DNA from: Leucobacter sp.
Lineage (GTDB): Bacteria > Actinomycetota > Actinomycetes > Actinomycetales > Microbacteriaceae
NCBI GenBank assembly: GCA_031178565.1
Contig: JAPSIU010000180.1
Coordinates: 1 to 6,002, forward strand
Length of the DNA: 6,002 bases
Direction of reading: 5' to 3'
Part shown: piece after piece, positions 1 to 5,281 of the stretch
Position numbering within the stretch: the first letter of the stretch is position 1
Layout of the letters: every line of letters starts with the position of its first letter
Translations under genes and position numbers: made by a program
Notes under the pieces: model-generated
Seen by the model: the letters and a program-made list of their open reading frames with translations, nothing else
Databases searched by the model: none
What the model was told of the DNA's origin: nothing

Positions 1-798
1 GGGGCGGCGGCCTCGCCTACTGTTTTCCGTGTATTCTCCGCCCCCCTGACCGTGCTCGCCCTCGCCGTGGCGGTCCTCCTGCAGGTCGGCGTGAACTACG
101 CCAACGACTACTCCGACGGGATCCGCGGCACCGATGCGTTCCGGGTGGGCCCCGCGCGGCTCACCGGATCCGGCCTCGTGAATCCGAAGCGCGTGCTCGC
201 GACCGCGCTCGTGTTCCTCGGTCTCGCGGCCGCGGCCGGGCTCGTCGCCGTCGTGATGAGCGGGCGCTGGTGGTTCCTCGCCCTCGGTGCGCTCGCGCTC
301 CTCGCGGCCTGGTTCTACACGGGCGGCAAGCGCCCCTACGGCTACGCCGGCCTCGGCGAGGTGATGGTGTTCGTCTTCTTCGGGCTCGTCGCCACGGTCG
401 GCACCGTGTATCTGCAGACCGACGTGCAGACGCAGGAGGCGTGGTTCGCCGGCGCGGGAGTCGGTCTCTTCGCCGTCGCCGTGCTCGTCGTCAACAATCT
501 TCGCGACATCCCCACCGACCGGCTCGCGGGCAAGCGCACCCTCGCGGTGCGCATGGGGGACCGCCCCTCGCGCATCCTCTACGTGCTCTGCGTGCTGCTG
601 CCCTTCGTCGTTCCCGGTCTCTTCGGCTTCGCGAACCCGGGCATGGTGCTCGTGTGGCTCGTGCTCCTCGTCGTCGCGCCCTGCGTGCTCATCGTGCTCA
701 CGGCGAAGACCCCCCGCGAACTGATCCTCGCGCTGCAGCTCACGAGCCTCGCGGCGCTCGCCTACGGGGTGCTGGTGGGCGTCGCTTTCGCGTTCTGA
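1..798 (+). CDS. menA: 1,4-dihydroxy-2-naphthoate polyprenyltransferase MenA (5'-truncated)
   Basis: MenA is an integral-membrane UbiA-family prenyltransferase. It attaches an isoprenoid chain to 1,4-dihydroxy-2-naphthoate to give demethylmenaquinone, late in menaquinone synthesis. The frame is open from base 1, so the start and roughly the first 25-40 residues lie outside the window; 265 residues are visible. The first Asp-rich motif NYANDYSDGIRGTD is followed by RVGPARLTGSG, both strongly MenA-like. The second Asp motif, NNLRDIPTDRLAGKRTLAVRMG, binds the Mg-diphosphate substrate. Several hydrophobic segments alternate with these loops, and the protein ends on a membrane helix (stop 796-798). 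A GTG at 52-54 could be taken as a start, but family-like sequence continues upstream of it, so it is internal. menD lies about 5 kb downstream, which supports a menaquinone locus. The family assignment is firm; the true start is not visible. Confidence 0.95.
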   Translation, partial: GAAASPTVFRVFSAPLTVLALAVAVLLQVGVNYANDYSDGIRGTDAFRVGPARLTGSGLVNPKRVLATALVFLGLAAAAGLVAVVMSGRWWFLALGALALLAAWFYTGGKRPYGYAGLGEVMVFVFFGLVATVGTVYLQTDVQTQEAWFAGAGVGLFAVAVLVVNNLRDIPTDRLAGKRTLAVRMGDRPSRILYVLCVLLPFVVPGLFGFANPGMVLVWLVLLVVAPCVLIVLTAKTPRELILALQLTSLAALAYGVLVGVAFAF

Positions 799-848
799 GC
801 TCCTGGATCTCCGCTCACAGGAAGAGCATCTCTCCGATCCTGAAGGAG

Positions 849-857
849 TTATCCACA
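849..857 (+). promoter_or_regulatory. Perfect DnaA-box match (TTATCCACA)
   Basis: This 9-mer is identical to the high-affinity E. coli R1 DnaA box. It lies in the 130-bp gap between menA and the small coiled-coil gene. It is a single copy with no AT-rich unwinding region or clustered boxes, so it is not an origin. At this GC content an AT-rich 9-mer is unlikely by chance, yet one box alone cannot prove DnaA binding. It could be a DnaA-titrating or transcriptional control site. Confidence 0.35.
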
Positions 858-937
858 TTCTGCCGTTCTCGCTCGCGATCAGCGCTTTTTCCCTGGCATG
901 ATGGCTTCACCTCAGGCAGAATGGGAGTGTGATCACC

Positions 938-1174
938 TTGAACGAACCGCAGATCTGGACCGTCATCGGCGTCTTCGCCGCGACGCTGGTCGGGCTGATC
1001 GCCATCATCACCCAGCTCTTCATGCGCAGCATCTCGGATCAGTTCACGGCGCTGCGCACCGAGATGATCCTGCGCTTCGAGCACCAGGATGAGAAATTCG
1101 AGCGCATGGAGAAGCAGCTCGAGGGTCTCGACCGGGACGTGCAGGCGATCTCGAAGCGGGTGTTCCCCGAGTAG
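938..1174 (+). CDS. Small membrane-anchored coiled-coil protein of unknown function
   Basis: This is a 78-residue protein with no function I can assign. Residues 7-29 form one hydrophobic helix (IWTVIGVFAATLVGLIAIITQLF). Residues 33-75 form a charged amphipathic helix (RFEHQDEKFERMEKQLEGLDRDV) that looks like a coiled coil, and the protein ends in KRVFPE. The topology suggests a short N-terminal anchor with a cytoplasmic coiled coil, perhaps oligomerising. I chose the TTG start at 938 because GGGAG (923-927) sits 10 nt upstream and the protein then begins MNEPQIW, which I associate with similar small actinobacterial proteins. The alternative is GTG at 929, three codons longer. It has no usable ribosome-binding site, but a weak -10-like CAGAAT (917-922) lies 6 nt before it with CTGGCA (893-898) as a possible -35, so leaderless translation from 929 is possible. 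The gene runs convergently towards the SDR gene. Confidence 0.7.
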   Translation: MNEPQIWTVIGVFAATLVGLIAIITQLFMRSISDQFTALRTEMILRFEHQDEKFERMEKQLEGLDRDVQAISKRVFPE

Positions 1175-1199
1175 CCGCGGGAGGGTCCGCGACTCGGAG

Positions 1200-1268
1200 C
1201 CAGAGCTGGTGCCTCACGGAGCGGGTGCTTCGCGATCAGAGCAGGTTCTTCACGGAGTGGCTCCGCGA
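1200..1268 (-). repeat. Imperfect tandem repeat across the SDR stop codon
   Basis: On the minus strand, 1268-1236 and 1235-1200 are adjacent diverged copies of one unit. Both start TCGCG(G/A)AGC and both contain CTCCGTGA followed by a related tail, CTGCTCTGA in the first and CAGCTCTGG in the second. The last 22 bases of each copy match at 18 positions. The first copy contains the SDR stop codon TGA; the second has TGG at the same place. A separate small stem (CGCGG at 1176-1180, CCGCG at 1187-1191) lies in the gap between the two convergent genes. It has no T-run, so I do not call a terminator. Confidence 0.45.
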
Positions 1269-2042
1269 GCCGCGGGCGCCCAGGATGCTCCCGCCTGTGA
1301 CATCCAGGAGCGCGCCCGTCGTGCGCCTCGCGCCGTCCGAGGCGAGGAATGCGATCGCCTCCGCGACGGTCTCGGGCTCGGAGACTCCGCCCAGCACGGA
1401 GAACGAGGACATGTACTCGAGCACGGCCTCATTGCTGAAACCCGGATGGCCGTTGTCGGTGAATCCCGGGATCACGGCGTTCACGCGGATCCCGCGCGCG
1501 GCGACCGCCTCGGCCATGTTCCGCGTCAGGGACTCCACGGCGGCCTTGCTCATCGCGTAGACGATGTCGCCCGGGCTCGAGAAGTGCGCGGACGCGGACG
1601 ACACGTTCACGATGCTCCCGCCCGCCTGCATCAGCTGTGCGAGCCTCTGGGAGAGGAAGAACGGCGCCCTGGTGTTGATCGCGAAGTACCGGTCGAAGAC
1701 CTCCGGAGTCGCGTCGAAGAAGGACGGACCGAGCAGCTTCGCGGCATTGTTCACGAGGAGCTGCAGGTGGAGCTCCTGGTGGTCCTCCAGCAGGGCCTCG
1801 GCAGCGCGGCCGACGGCGTGCACCCCCTCGGAGGTCTCGAGATCGGAGGAGACGAGGAAGCAGCGTCCCCCCGCCGACTCGATCTCCCGCTGCAGGTCGT
1901 CCGCTCTCGCCGCGTTCGCGCCGTAGTGCGCGAGGACGGTGTAACCGGATCGACTCAGCGCGCGGCACGTCGCGGATCCGATCCCGCCGGTCGACCCGGT
2001 CACGACCGCGAGGCGGACCGGGCGGGGCTCGGCGCGGCTCAC
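1236..2042 (-). CDS. Short-chain dehydrogenase/reductase (SDR), probable partner of the AfsA-like enzyme
   Basis: This is a 268-residue classical SDR, an NAD(P)H-dependent oxidoreductase with a Rossmann fold. The cofactor motif TGSTGGIG is at residues 15-22 and NNAA at 98-101. The catalytic tetrad is visible as N123, S149, Y162 and K166 (YAMSK). The family's PG turn is at 192-193 (VIPGF), and DVTGG near the C-terminus matches the usual SDR end. The start is GTG at 2042-2040, which overlaps the TGA of the AfsA-like gene as GTGA, so translation is probably coupled. The open frame extends further upstream but gives only non-SDR sequence there. The last 13 residues (from ARGSRS) run past the usual SDR end and fall in a tandem repeat. 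In streptomycete gamma-butyrolactone pathways an SDR such as BarS1 reduces a keto group on the signal. The same role here is inferred from position; the substrate cannot be read from sequence. Confidence 0.93.
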   Translation of the reverse strand: MSRAEPRPVRLAVVTGSTGGIGSATCRALSRSGYTVLAHYGANAARADDLQREIESAGGRCFLVSSDLETSEGVHAVGRAAEALLEDHQELHLQLLVNNAAKLLGPSFFDATPEVFDRYFAINTRAPFFLSQRLAQLMQAGGSIVNVSSASAHFSSPGDIVYAMSKAAVESLTRNMAEAVAARGIRVNAVIPGFTDNGHPGFSNEAVLEYMSSFSVLGGVSEPETVAEAIAFLASDGARRTTGALLDVTGGSILGARGSRSHSVKNLL

Positions 2043-2890
2043 GCGGCGGCTCCCTGGGTCGTCTCGCCGATGCTCCCGCTGACGAGGGCGCACGCGCTTC
2101 CGCTCTGGACCACCCGGGCGGCGAACGAGTCCCCGTCGATCTCCACGATGAGCCGGGCGGCCGGATCCTTCTCGATATAGGCCAGGAACTCCGTGCGCAG
2201 GCTTCGCAGCGCGTGCGCCGGGAATCGCTCCCCGACGAGCTTGTCGATGGCGCACACCACCGCCATCCCGCTGATATGGTCCGAGTCGTGATCGGACAGG
2301 ATCGGGTTCGCCGGGTCGACGGCCAGTACCTCGACGATCCGGGACCCGAGCGCGACGCCGGGATCGTTGATCTCGCCGGGATCCGGGGTCTCGCGGGTCG
2401 TCGTCCCGGTCTCACCCGTCGTTGTTCCGGTTTCGCCCGTCCGTGGCGAGCGCAGCCGCTCGTAGAGCTTCCGCGGGAGGAATTTGCCCGAGATGACCCC
2501 CTCGCCGACGAGGAGTCCGTCCGCCGCGAACTCGATCGCGAGCACGACTCCGGTCACGCGGCCCGCCTGCCGCGTCACCTCGTCGGCGCGGACCGAGACC
2601 CGACCCGAGCGCGGCAGGGCTCGGGGATGCCCCGCCCCTCCGAGCTCGGTCGCGACGCTCGACAGCAGCGAGACGCTGTCGGTCGGCACCCCCAGCTGCA
2701 GGTGCGAGAAGGCGAGGCCCGCCTGCCGCTGCACCTCGACGTAGTCGGAGAAGGTCGGCGCCGTCGCAGCGCGGTCGGGAAGCTCGAACGCGAAGACGAG
2801 CGCGTCCTCCCCGCGCTCGTGCACGGCGCTCAGCCAGAGATTGTCGCGGTTCACCTTGTGGGCGAGATCCGGGGAGACGGGAGTGTCCAT
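2039..2890 (-). CDS. AfsA-like gamma-butyrolactone (A-factor) biosynthesis protein, double hot-dog
   Basis: This 283-residue protein matches the AfsA family (A-factor biosynthesis hot-dog domain). Known members condense a beta-ketoacyl-ACP with dihydroxyacetone phosphate, the committed step to gamma-butyrolactone autoinducers. The first hot-dog domain (about 9-145) opens with LAHKVNRDNLWLSAV, like the family's VHKxxxxEVxLT region. It carries E52, R55, Q56 and the segment RQAGLAFSH (55-63). The second domain (about 178-275) has NPILSDHDSDHISGM (195-209), matching the family's HP..DH..DHVPGM signature. The expected E..RQ after it reads C213..D216 K217 here, so that half may be catalytically altered. 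The linker (about 148-177) contains a duplicated TGETGTT unit. The ATG at 2890 is the first in-frame start, 28 bp after the receptor gene stop, with no clear Shine-Dalgarno, which suggests coupling. The family call is strong. The signal's acyl chain is unknown, and a butenolide-type product is also possible. Confidence 0.92.
   Translation of the reverse strand: MDTPVSPDLAHKVNRDNLWLSAVHERGEDALVFAFELPDRAATAPTFSDYVEVQRQAGLAFSHLQLGVPTDSVSLLSSVATELGGAGHPRALPRSGRVSVRADEVTRQAGRVTGVVLAIEFAADGLLVGEGVISGKFLPRKLYERLRSPRTGETGTTTGETGTTTRETPDPGEINDPGVALGSRIVEVLAVDPANPILSDHDSDHISGMAVVCAIDKLVGERFPAHALRSLRTEFLAYIEKDPAARLIVEIDGDSFAARVVQSGSACALVSGSIGETTQGAAA
2399..2440 (-). repeat. 21-bp tandem duplication in the AfsA-like linker
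   Basis: Two adjacent 21-base units (2440-2420 and 2419-2399) each encode TGETGTT (residues 151-157 and 158-164). They differ at four positions, all synonymous third bases (GGC/GGT, GAA/GAG, GGA/GGG, ACA/ACG). A degenerate third unit, TRETPDP, follows at 165-171. The repeat falls between the two hot-dog domains and probably forms a flexible linker. Confidence 0.85.
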
Positions 2891-2918
2891 CGTCGCGCGA
2901 GCCGATCCCGCGTCGGCG

Positions 2919-3539
2919 TCAAGCCGGGTCGGTGCGGGTGAGCGCGGCGACCACGTGCGGTCGCAGCCGACGGACCCGGTCGGGCAGAGACGCCCAGTTG
3001 TCCTGGATCCCCGCGAGCACCTGGGCGCCGATGAAGACCTCGTTGAAGTACTCCGCGAGCACCTTGAGGTCGATCTGCGAGGAGACCGAGCCGTCTTCGA
3101 TGCCCTCCTTGAGCAGCGTCTCGGTGACCCCGACCCACTCGCCGTAGGGAGCGTGACCGCTGTCCTTGAGCTCCTCGGGCAGCGAGCTGACGAGGCGGAT
3201 GCCCGCCTGGACGAGGGGGTCGGATGCGATGAGCTCGGCGATGCCGTCCATCAGATCCAGCAGCCGGGTGAGAGACGATTCGCTGTTCGTCATGATGCCC
3301 GCCAGCACCTCGGTCATCCGCTCCTGCTGCACCTCGAGCACGGCAGCCGCGATGTCCTCCTTGTTGCCGTAGTGGAAGTAGAGGGAGCCGAGGCTGATGC
3401 CGGCCTCCTCCGAGATGTCCTTCAGGCGCGCCCCGTCGTACTCCTTCTGAGAGAACACCCGACCCGCGGCGTCCAGGAGAGCGGCTTGCGTCTCGAGGCC
3501 CCGCTGCTGCTTTCCGCGTTTTTCCATCGTGCGATTCAT
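2919..3539 (-). CDS. TetR-family regulator of the gamma-butyrolactone receptor type
   Basis: This is a 206-residue one-component repressor. The N-terminal TetR helix-turn-helix spans about 17-64: TQAALLDAAGRVFSQKEYDGARLKDISEEAGISLGSLYFHYGNKEDI, with recognition helix SLGSLYFHY. The following LEVQQER and the ligand domain segment DPLVQAGIRLVSS (107-119) resemble the ArpA/ScbR/CprB family, whose members leave DNA when a gamma-butyrolactone binds. W135 (YGEWVGV) sits where these receptors have their conserved ligand-pocket Trp. I chose ATG at 3539, where GAAGG lies 7 nt upstream; ATG at 3527 (202 residues) is possible. The stop is 28 bp before the AfsA-like gene, so both share a transcript. An imperfect palindrome at 3578-3594 upstream is a likely autoregulatory operator. 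The TetR assignment is very firm; butyrolactone sensing is inferred from family resemblance plus the adjacent afsA-like gene. Confidence 0.93.
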   Translation of the reverse strand: MNRTMEKRGKQQRGLETQAALLDAAGRVFSQKEYDGARLKDISEEAGISLGSLYFHYGNKEDIAAAVLEVQQERMTEVLAGIMTNSESSLTRLLDLMDGIAELIASDPLVQAGIRLVSSLPEELKDSGHAPYGEWVGVTETLLKEGIEDGSVSSQIDLKVLAEYFNEVFIGAQVLAGIQDNWASLPDRVRRLRPHVVAALTRTDPA

Positions 3540-3572
3540 CTCCGTGCCTTCATGTAAGGGTGCGATCCCGTT

Positions 3573-3594
3573 CGAGTCTGGATGACTCGTCCAG
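3573..3594 (-). promoter_or_regulatory. Candidate operator for the TetR/butyrolactone receptor
   Basis: Two overlapping inverted repeats lie 34-55 bp upstream of the receptor start. CTGGATGA/TCGTCCAG around a central C (3578-3594) is a 17-bp palindrome with one mismatched pair. CGAGTC/GACTCG with a 5-bp spacer (3573-3589) overlaps it. Size, symmetry and position fit a TetR-family operator controlling its own operon. I cannot match it to the published streptomycete ARE consensus. Confidence 0.5.
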
Positions 3595-3615
3595 CTTAGT
3601 TGCATCGGTCCGTGG

Positions 3616-3643
3616 GGCATAGCAGATGCTCGGGAGTTCGCAA
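3616..3643 (-). promoter_or_regulatory. Candidate promoter of the receptor-AfsA-SDR operon
   Basis: On the minus strand TTGCGA (3643-3638) is a -35-like element. It is separated by 16 bp from TATGCC (3621-3616), which is preceded by TGC as in an extended -10. The predicted transcript would start near 3609, about 70 nt before the receptor ATG. That places the palindrome at 3578-3594 just downstream of the start, a suitable roadblock position. The -10 match is only partial. Confidence 0.35.
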
Positions 3644-3667
3644 AGGGACCCGGGCAATGAGAATAGC

Positions 3668-4807
3668 TCAGTGCGCGGCGATTCGGAACTGCTCGGGTGG
3701 GAACGCCGAGCCGAGCGCCGCGTCCGCGAGCACGCGTCCGACCGCGGGGGCGAACTTGAAACCGTGTCCCGAGAACCCCGCGGCGACCGTGACGGGCCCG
3801 ACGCGATCCAGTACGAAGCGGCCGGACTCGGTCGATGTATAGGTGCAGCTGATCTCGGCGGCGGACCCGGGATCGAGCCCCGGGAACCACGTCGCCACGT
3901 GGTCCCGGAGCGCCTCCCTGGCGATGTCGCTCGCGCGGAACCGGCGGACGTCGGGATCCACGACGTCGCCCGTCATGTGGAAGCCGACCTTCACGCCCTC
4001 GCCGGGCGTCAGCATGCCGTAGACGTTGCCCCGTCGCGAGTCGGGATCCGCAGCCGCCATGAAGTGGTTGAAGGACGGCCACCACTCCTCGGACCCGGGT
4101 TCGACGAGTCCGGGGAGGACCGCGAAGTGAGCCGGGTGCTCCTCGGTGACGGTCAGCCGCGGAAGCTGCACGAGCCCGTCGAGCAGCCCCCGGGTCCAGG
4201 CCCCGGCCGCGACGACGACGCCGGCCGCCTCGAGGCGGATCTCCTCGCCCTCGGGGGTCAGAGCCGTGAGCGCCGCGCGATCCTGAACCCGGTCGATGCC
4301 GGTGACCCGGTGACGGTAGCGCAGCTCCGCGCCGTGCTCCTCGGCCTTGGCCGCAAGCACCTCGAGCGCCGTCTCCGCGTGGATGCGTCCGGCGTCGCGG
4401 TTCACGAGGACGGAGCCCTCGAAGCGCATGCCGGGCCACCGCTCCGAGGCCTCGTCCGGATCGATGAGCTCGATCGCGGCGCCCCGCGCGTCCAGCGCCG
4501 CGTGCGCGGCGGTCACGGCCGCGGGATCCCCGTGGGTGACGAGCCCGCAGAGCGTGAGCAGTCGCTCGCCGCTCTCGTCCTCGAGTTCGCGCCACAGATC
4601 CAGCGCCTCGTCGTAGAGGTCGAGGTAGAAGGCCTCCTCGTAGGCGTTGTTCATATTGCGCGTGGCGCCGTGGGACGCGCCGTGCGTGTGCCCAGGGTCG
4701 AAGCGCTCGAGCAGCAGCACCCGGGATCCGCGACGGGCCAGCTGCCACGTCGCGGCGAGCCCGACGACACCGCCGCCGACGACGATGTGGTCGTATCGCC
4801 CGTGCAT
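3668..4807 (-). CDS. FAD-dependent oxidoreductase, monomeric sarcosine oxidase/SolA-like
   Basis: This 379-residue flavoenzyme belongs to the DAO/monomeric sarcosine oxidase family, which oxidises N-methyl or other secondary amines and releases hydrogen peroxide. The FAD-binding motif VVGGGVVGLAATWQLARRG is at 9-27 and E34 ends the second strand. The segment HTHGASHGATR (40-50) matches the flavin-binding HTNGSHHGDTR of MSOX. K273 (VKVGFH) corresponds to the oxygen-activating Lys. C321 (SCTYTST) aligns with the Cys that binds FAD covalently. GFSGHGFKF (344-352) carries the substrate-carboxylate Lys at 351. The ATG at 4807 is 7 bp after the DUF4229 stop, with no good Shine-Dalgarno, so coupled translation from DUF4229 is likely. 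The frame is open far upstream but only as non-family sequence. It probably acts in the cytoplasm. Sarcosine, N-methyltryptophan or pipecolate are all possible substrates, and a link to the signalling genes is unproven. Confidence 0.93.
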   Translation of the reverse strand: MHGRYDHIVVGGGVVGLAATWQLARRGSRVLLLERFDPGHTHGASHGATRNMNNAYEEAFYLDLYDEALDLWRELEDESGERLLTLCGLVTHGDPAAVTAAHAALDARGAAIELIDPDEASERWPGMRFEGSVLVNRDAGRIHAETALEVLAAKAEEHGAELRYRHRVTGIDRVQDRAALTALTPEGEEIRLEAAGVVVAAGAWTRGLLDGLVQLPRLTVTEEHPAHFAVLPGLVEPGSEEWWPSFNHFMAAADPDSRRGNVYGMLTPGEGVKVGFHMTGDVVDPDVRRFRASDIAREALRDHVATWFPGLDPGSAAEISCTYTSTESGRFVLDRVGPVTVAAGFSGHGFKFAPAVGRVLADAALGSAFPPEQFRIAAH

Positions 4808-4814
4808 GGAGCGG

Positions 4815-5150
4815 CTAAGCGCTCTCGCGAGGAGAGCGCTTCGAGGTCTCGGCGCTGTCGATGATGCCGCCGACCCTGTGAATCTCCGGATCCTCGGCAG
4901 CCTCCACGGCCTCGTCCTCGACGATGTCGTCGGCCGTGCGGTCGCGATTCCGCCACTCGTAGATGCTCTCCGAGGCGACGGCGCGCGGTTTCGACAGGAA
5001 GATGACCGAGAGCGAGACGCCGATGAGGGCGGCGAAGACGGCCGCGATCCACGGCCAGATGCCGAGGAGGTAGAGCACGCCGAACGGCACCGCGAAGAAC
5101 AGCAGTCGCAGCACGGCGTAGACGAGCCAGGCGGTCCGGGGGTTTTGCAC
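4815..5150 (-). CDS. DUF4229-family small membrane protein
   Basis: This 111-residue protein resembles the actinobacterial DUF4229 family. Residues about 7-30 (AWLVYAVLRLLFFAVPFGVLYLLG) and 31-53 (IWPWIAAVFAALIGVSLSVIFLS) form a membrane hairpin. A charged cytoplasmic-looking tail of about 58 residues follows (KPRAVASESIYEWRNRDRTADDIVEDEAVEAAEDPE). The function of the family is unknown to me. The start is GTG at 5150-5148. There is no Shine-Dalgarno at useful distance (AGGAGG is 19 nt away), but TAGAAT lies 7 nt upstream, so a leaderless transcript is likely. The stop TAG (4817-4815) lies at the base of a strong hairpin and 7 bp before the oxidase ATG. It diverges from the PLDc_N gene; neighbouring menA and menD suggest a conserved locus of the cell envelope or respiration, though no role can be read. 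Confidence 0.86.
   Translation of the reverse strand: MQNPRTAWLVYAVLRLLFFAVPFGVLYLLGIWPWIAAVFAALIGVSLSVIFLSKPRAVASESIYEWRNRDRTADDIVEDEAVEAAEDPEIHRVGGIIDSAETSKRSPRESA
4817..4841 (-). other. Perfect 10-bp hairpin over the DUF4229 stop codon
   Basis: AAGCGCTCTC and GAGAGCGCTT are exact inverted repeats separated by 5 nt. On the minus strand they encode the last residues of DUF4229 (KRSPRESA) and reach into its TAG stop. The oxidase ATG is 9 nt beyond the stem. There is no following T-run on either strand, so it is not a classical intrinsic terminator. Partial termination, RNA processing or coupling control are possible. Confidence 0.7.
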
Positions 5151-5157
5151 GCGCTCG

Positions 5158-5163
5158 ATTCTA
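5158..5163 (-). promoter_or_regulatory. -10 element (TAGAAT) of the DUF4229 gene, probably leaderless
   Basis: TAGAAT matches the actinobacterial TANNNT -10 consensus (5 of 6 to TATAAT). It ends 7 nt before the GTG at 5150, so transcription should begin at or one base before the start codon. No convincing -35 is seen, as is common for such promoters. Confidence 0.55.
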
Positions 5164-5269
5164 CCCGCGCCTCCTGAGTCGGCACTGGGTCGCGCCCGAG
5201 GGGATCCCGTCGCCTGTGGAGCGGCGTCCGAGCCAGGCTCGCTGCCGGGAATCGGCCAGCCCGGACGAG

Positions 5270-5275
5270 TACCAT
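5270..5275 (+). promoter_or_regulatory. -10 element (TACCAT) of the PLDc_N-menD operon, probably leaderless
   Basis: TACCAT fits TANNNT and ends exactly 6 nt before the ATG at 5282, so the predicted first base of the transcript is the A of the start codon. No -35 is clear. The 131-bp gap 5151-5281 thus holds two divergent promoters of the same type. Confidence 0.5.
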
Positions 5276-5281
5276 TGAAGC

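Noticed and set aside
799..937. DnaA box as part of a replication origin.
   Set aside because: There is a single box, no AT-rich region, and no dnaA or dnaN nearby.
1175..1235. Possible bidirectional terminator between the small coiled-coil gene and the SDR gene.
   Set aside because: Only a 5-bp stem (CGCGG/CCGCG) without a T-run is present; too weak to call.
1089..2180. A 363-codon plus-strand frame opposite the SDR gene, and similar plus-strand frames opposite the AfsA, TetR and oxidase genes.
   Set aside because: Their translations are low-complexity and match no family, while the opposite strand encodes clear SDR, AfsA, TetR and FAD-enzyme motifs.
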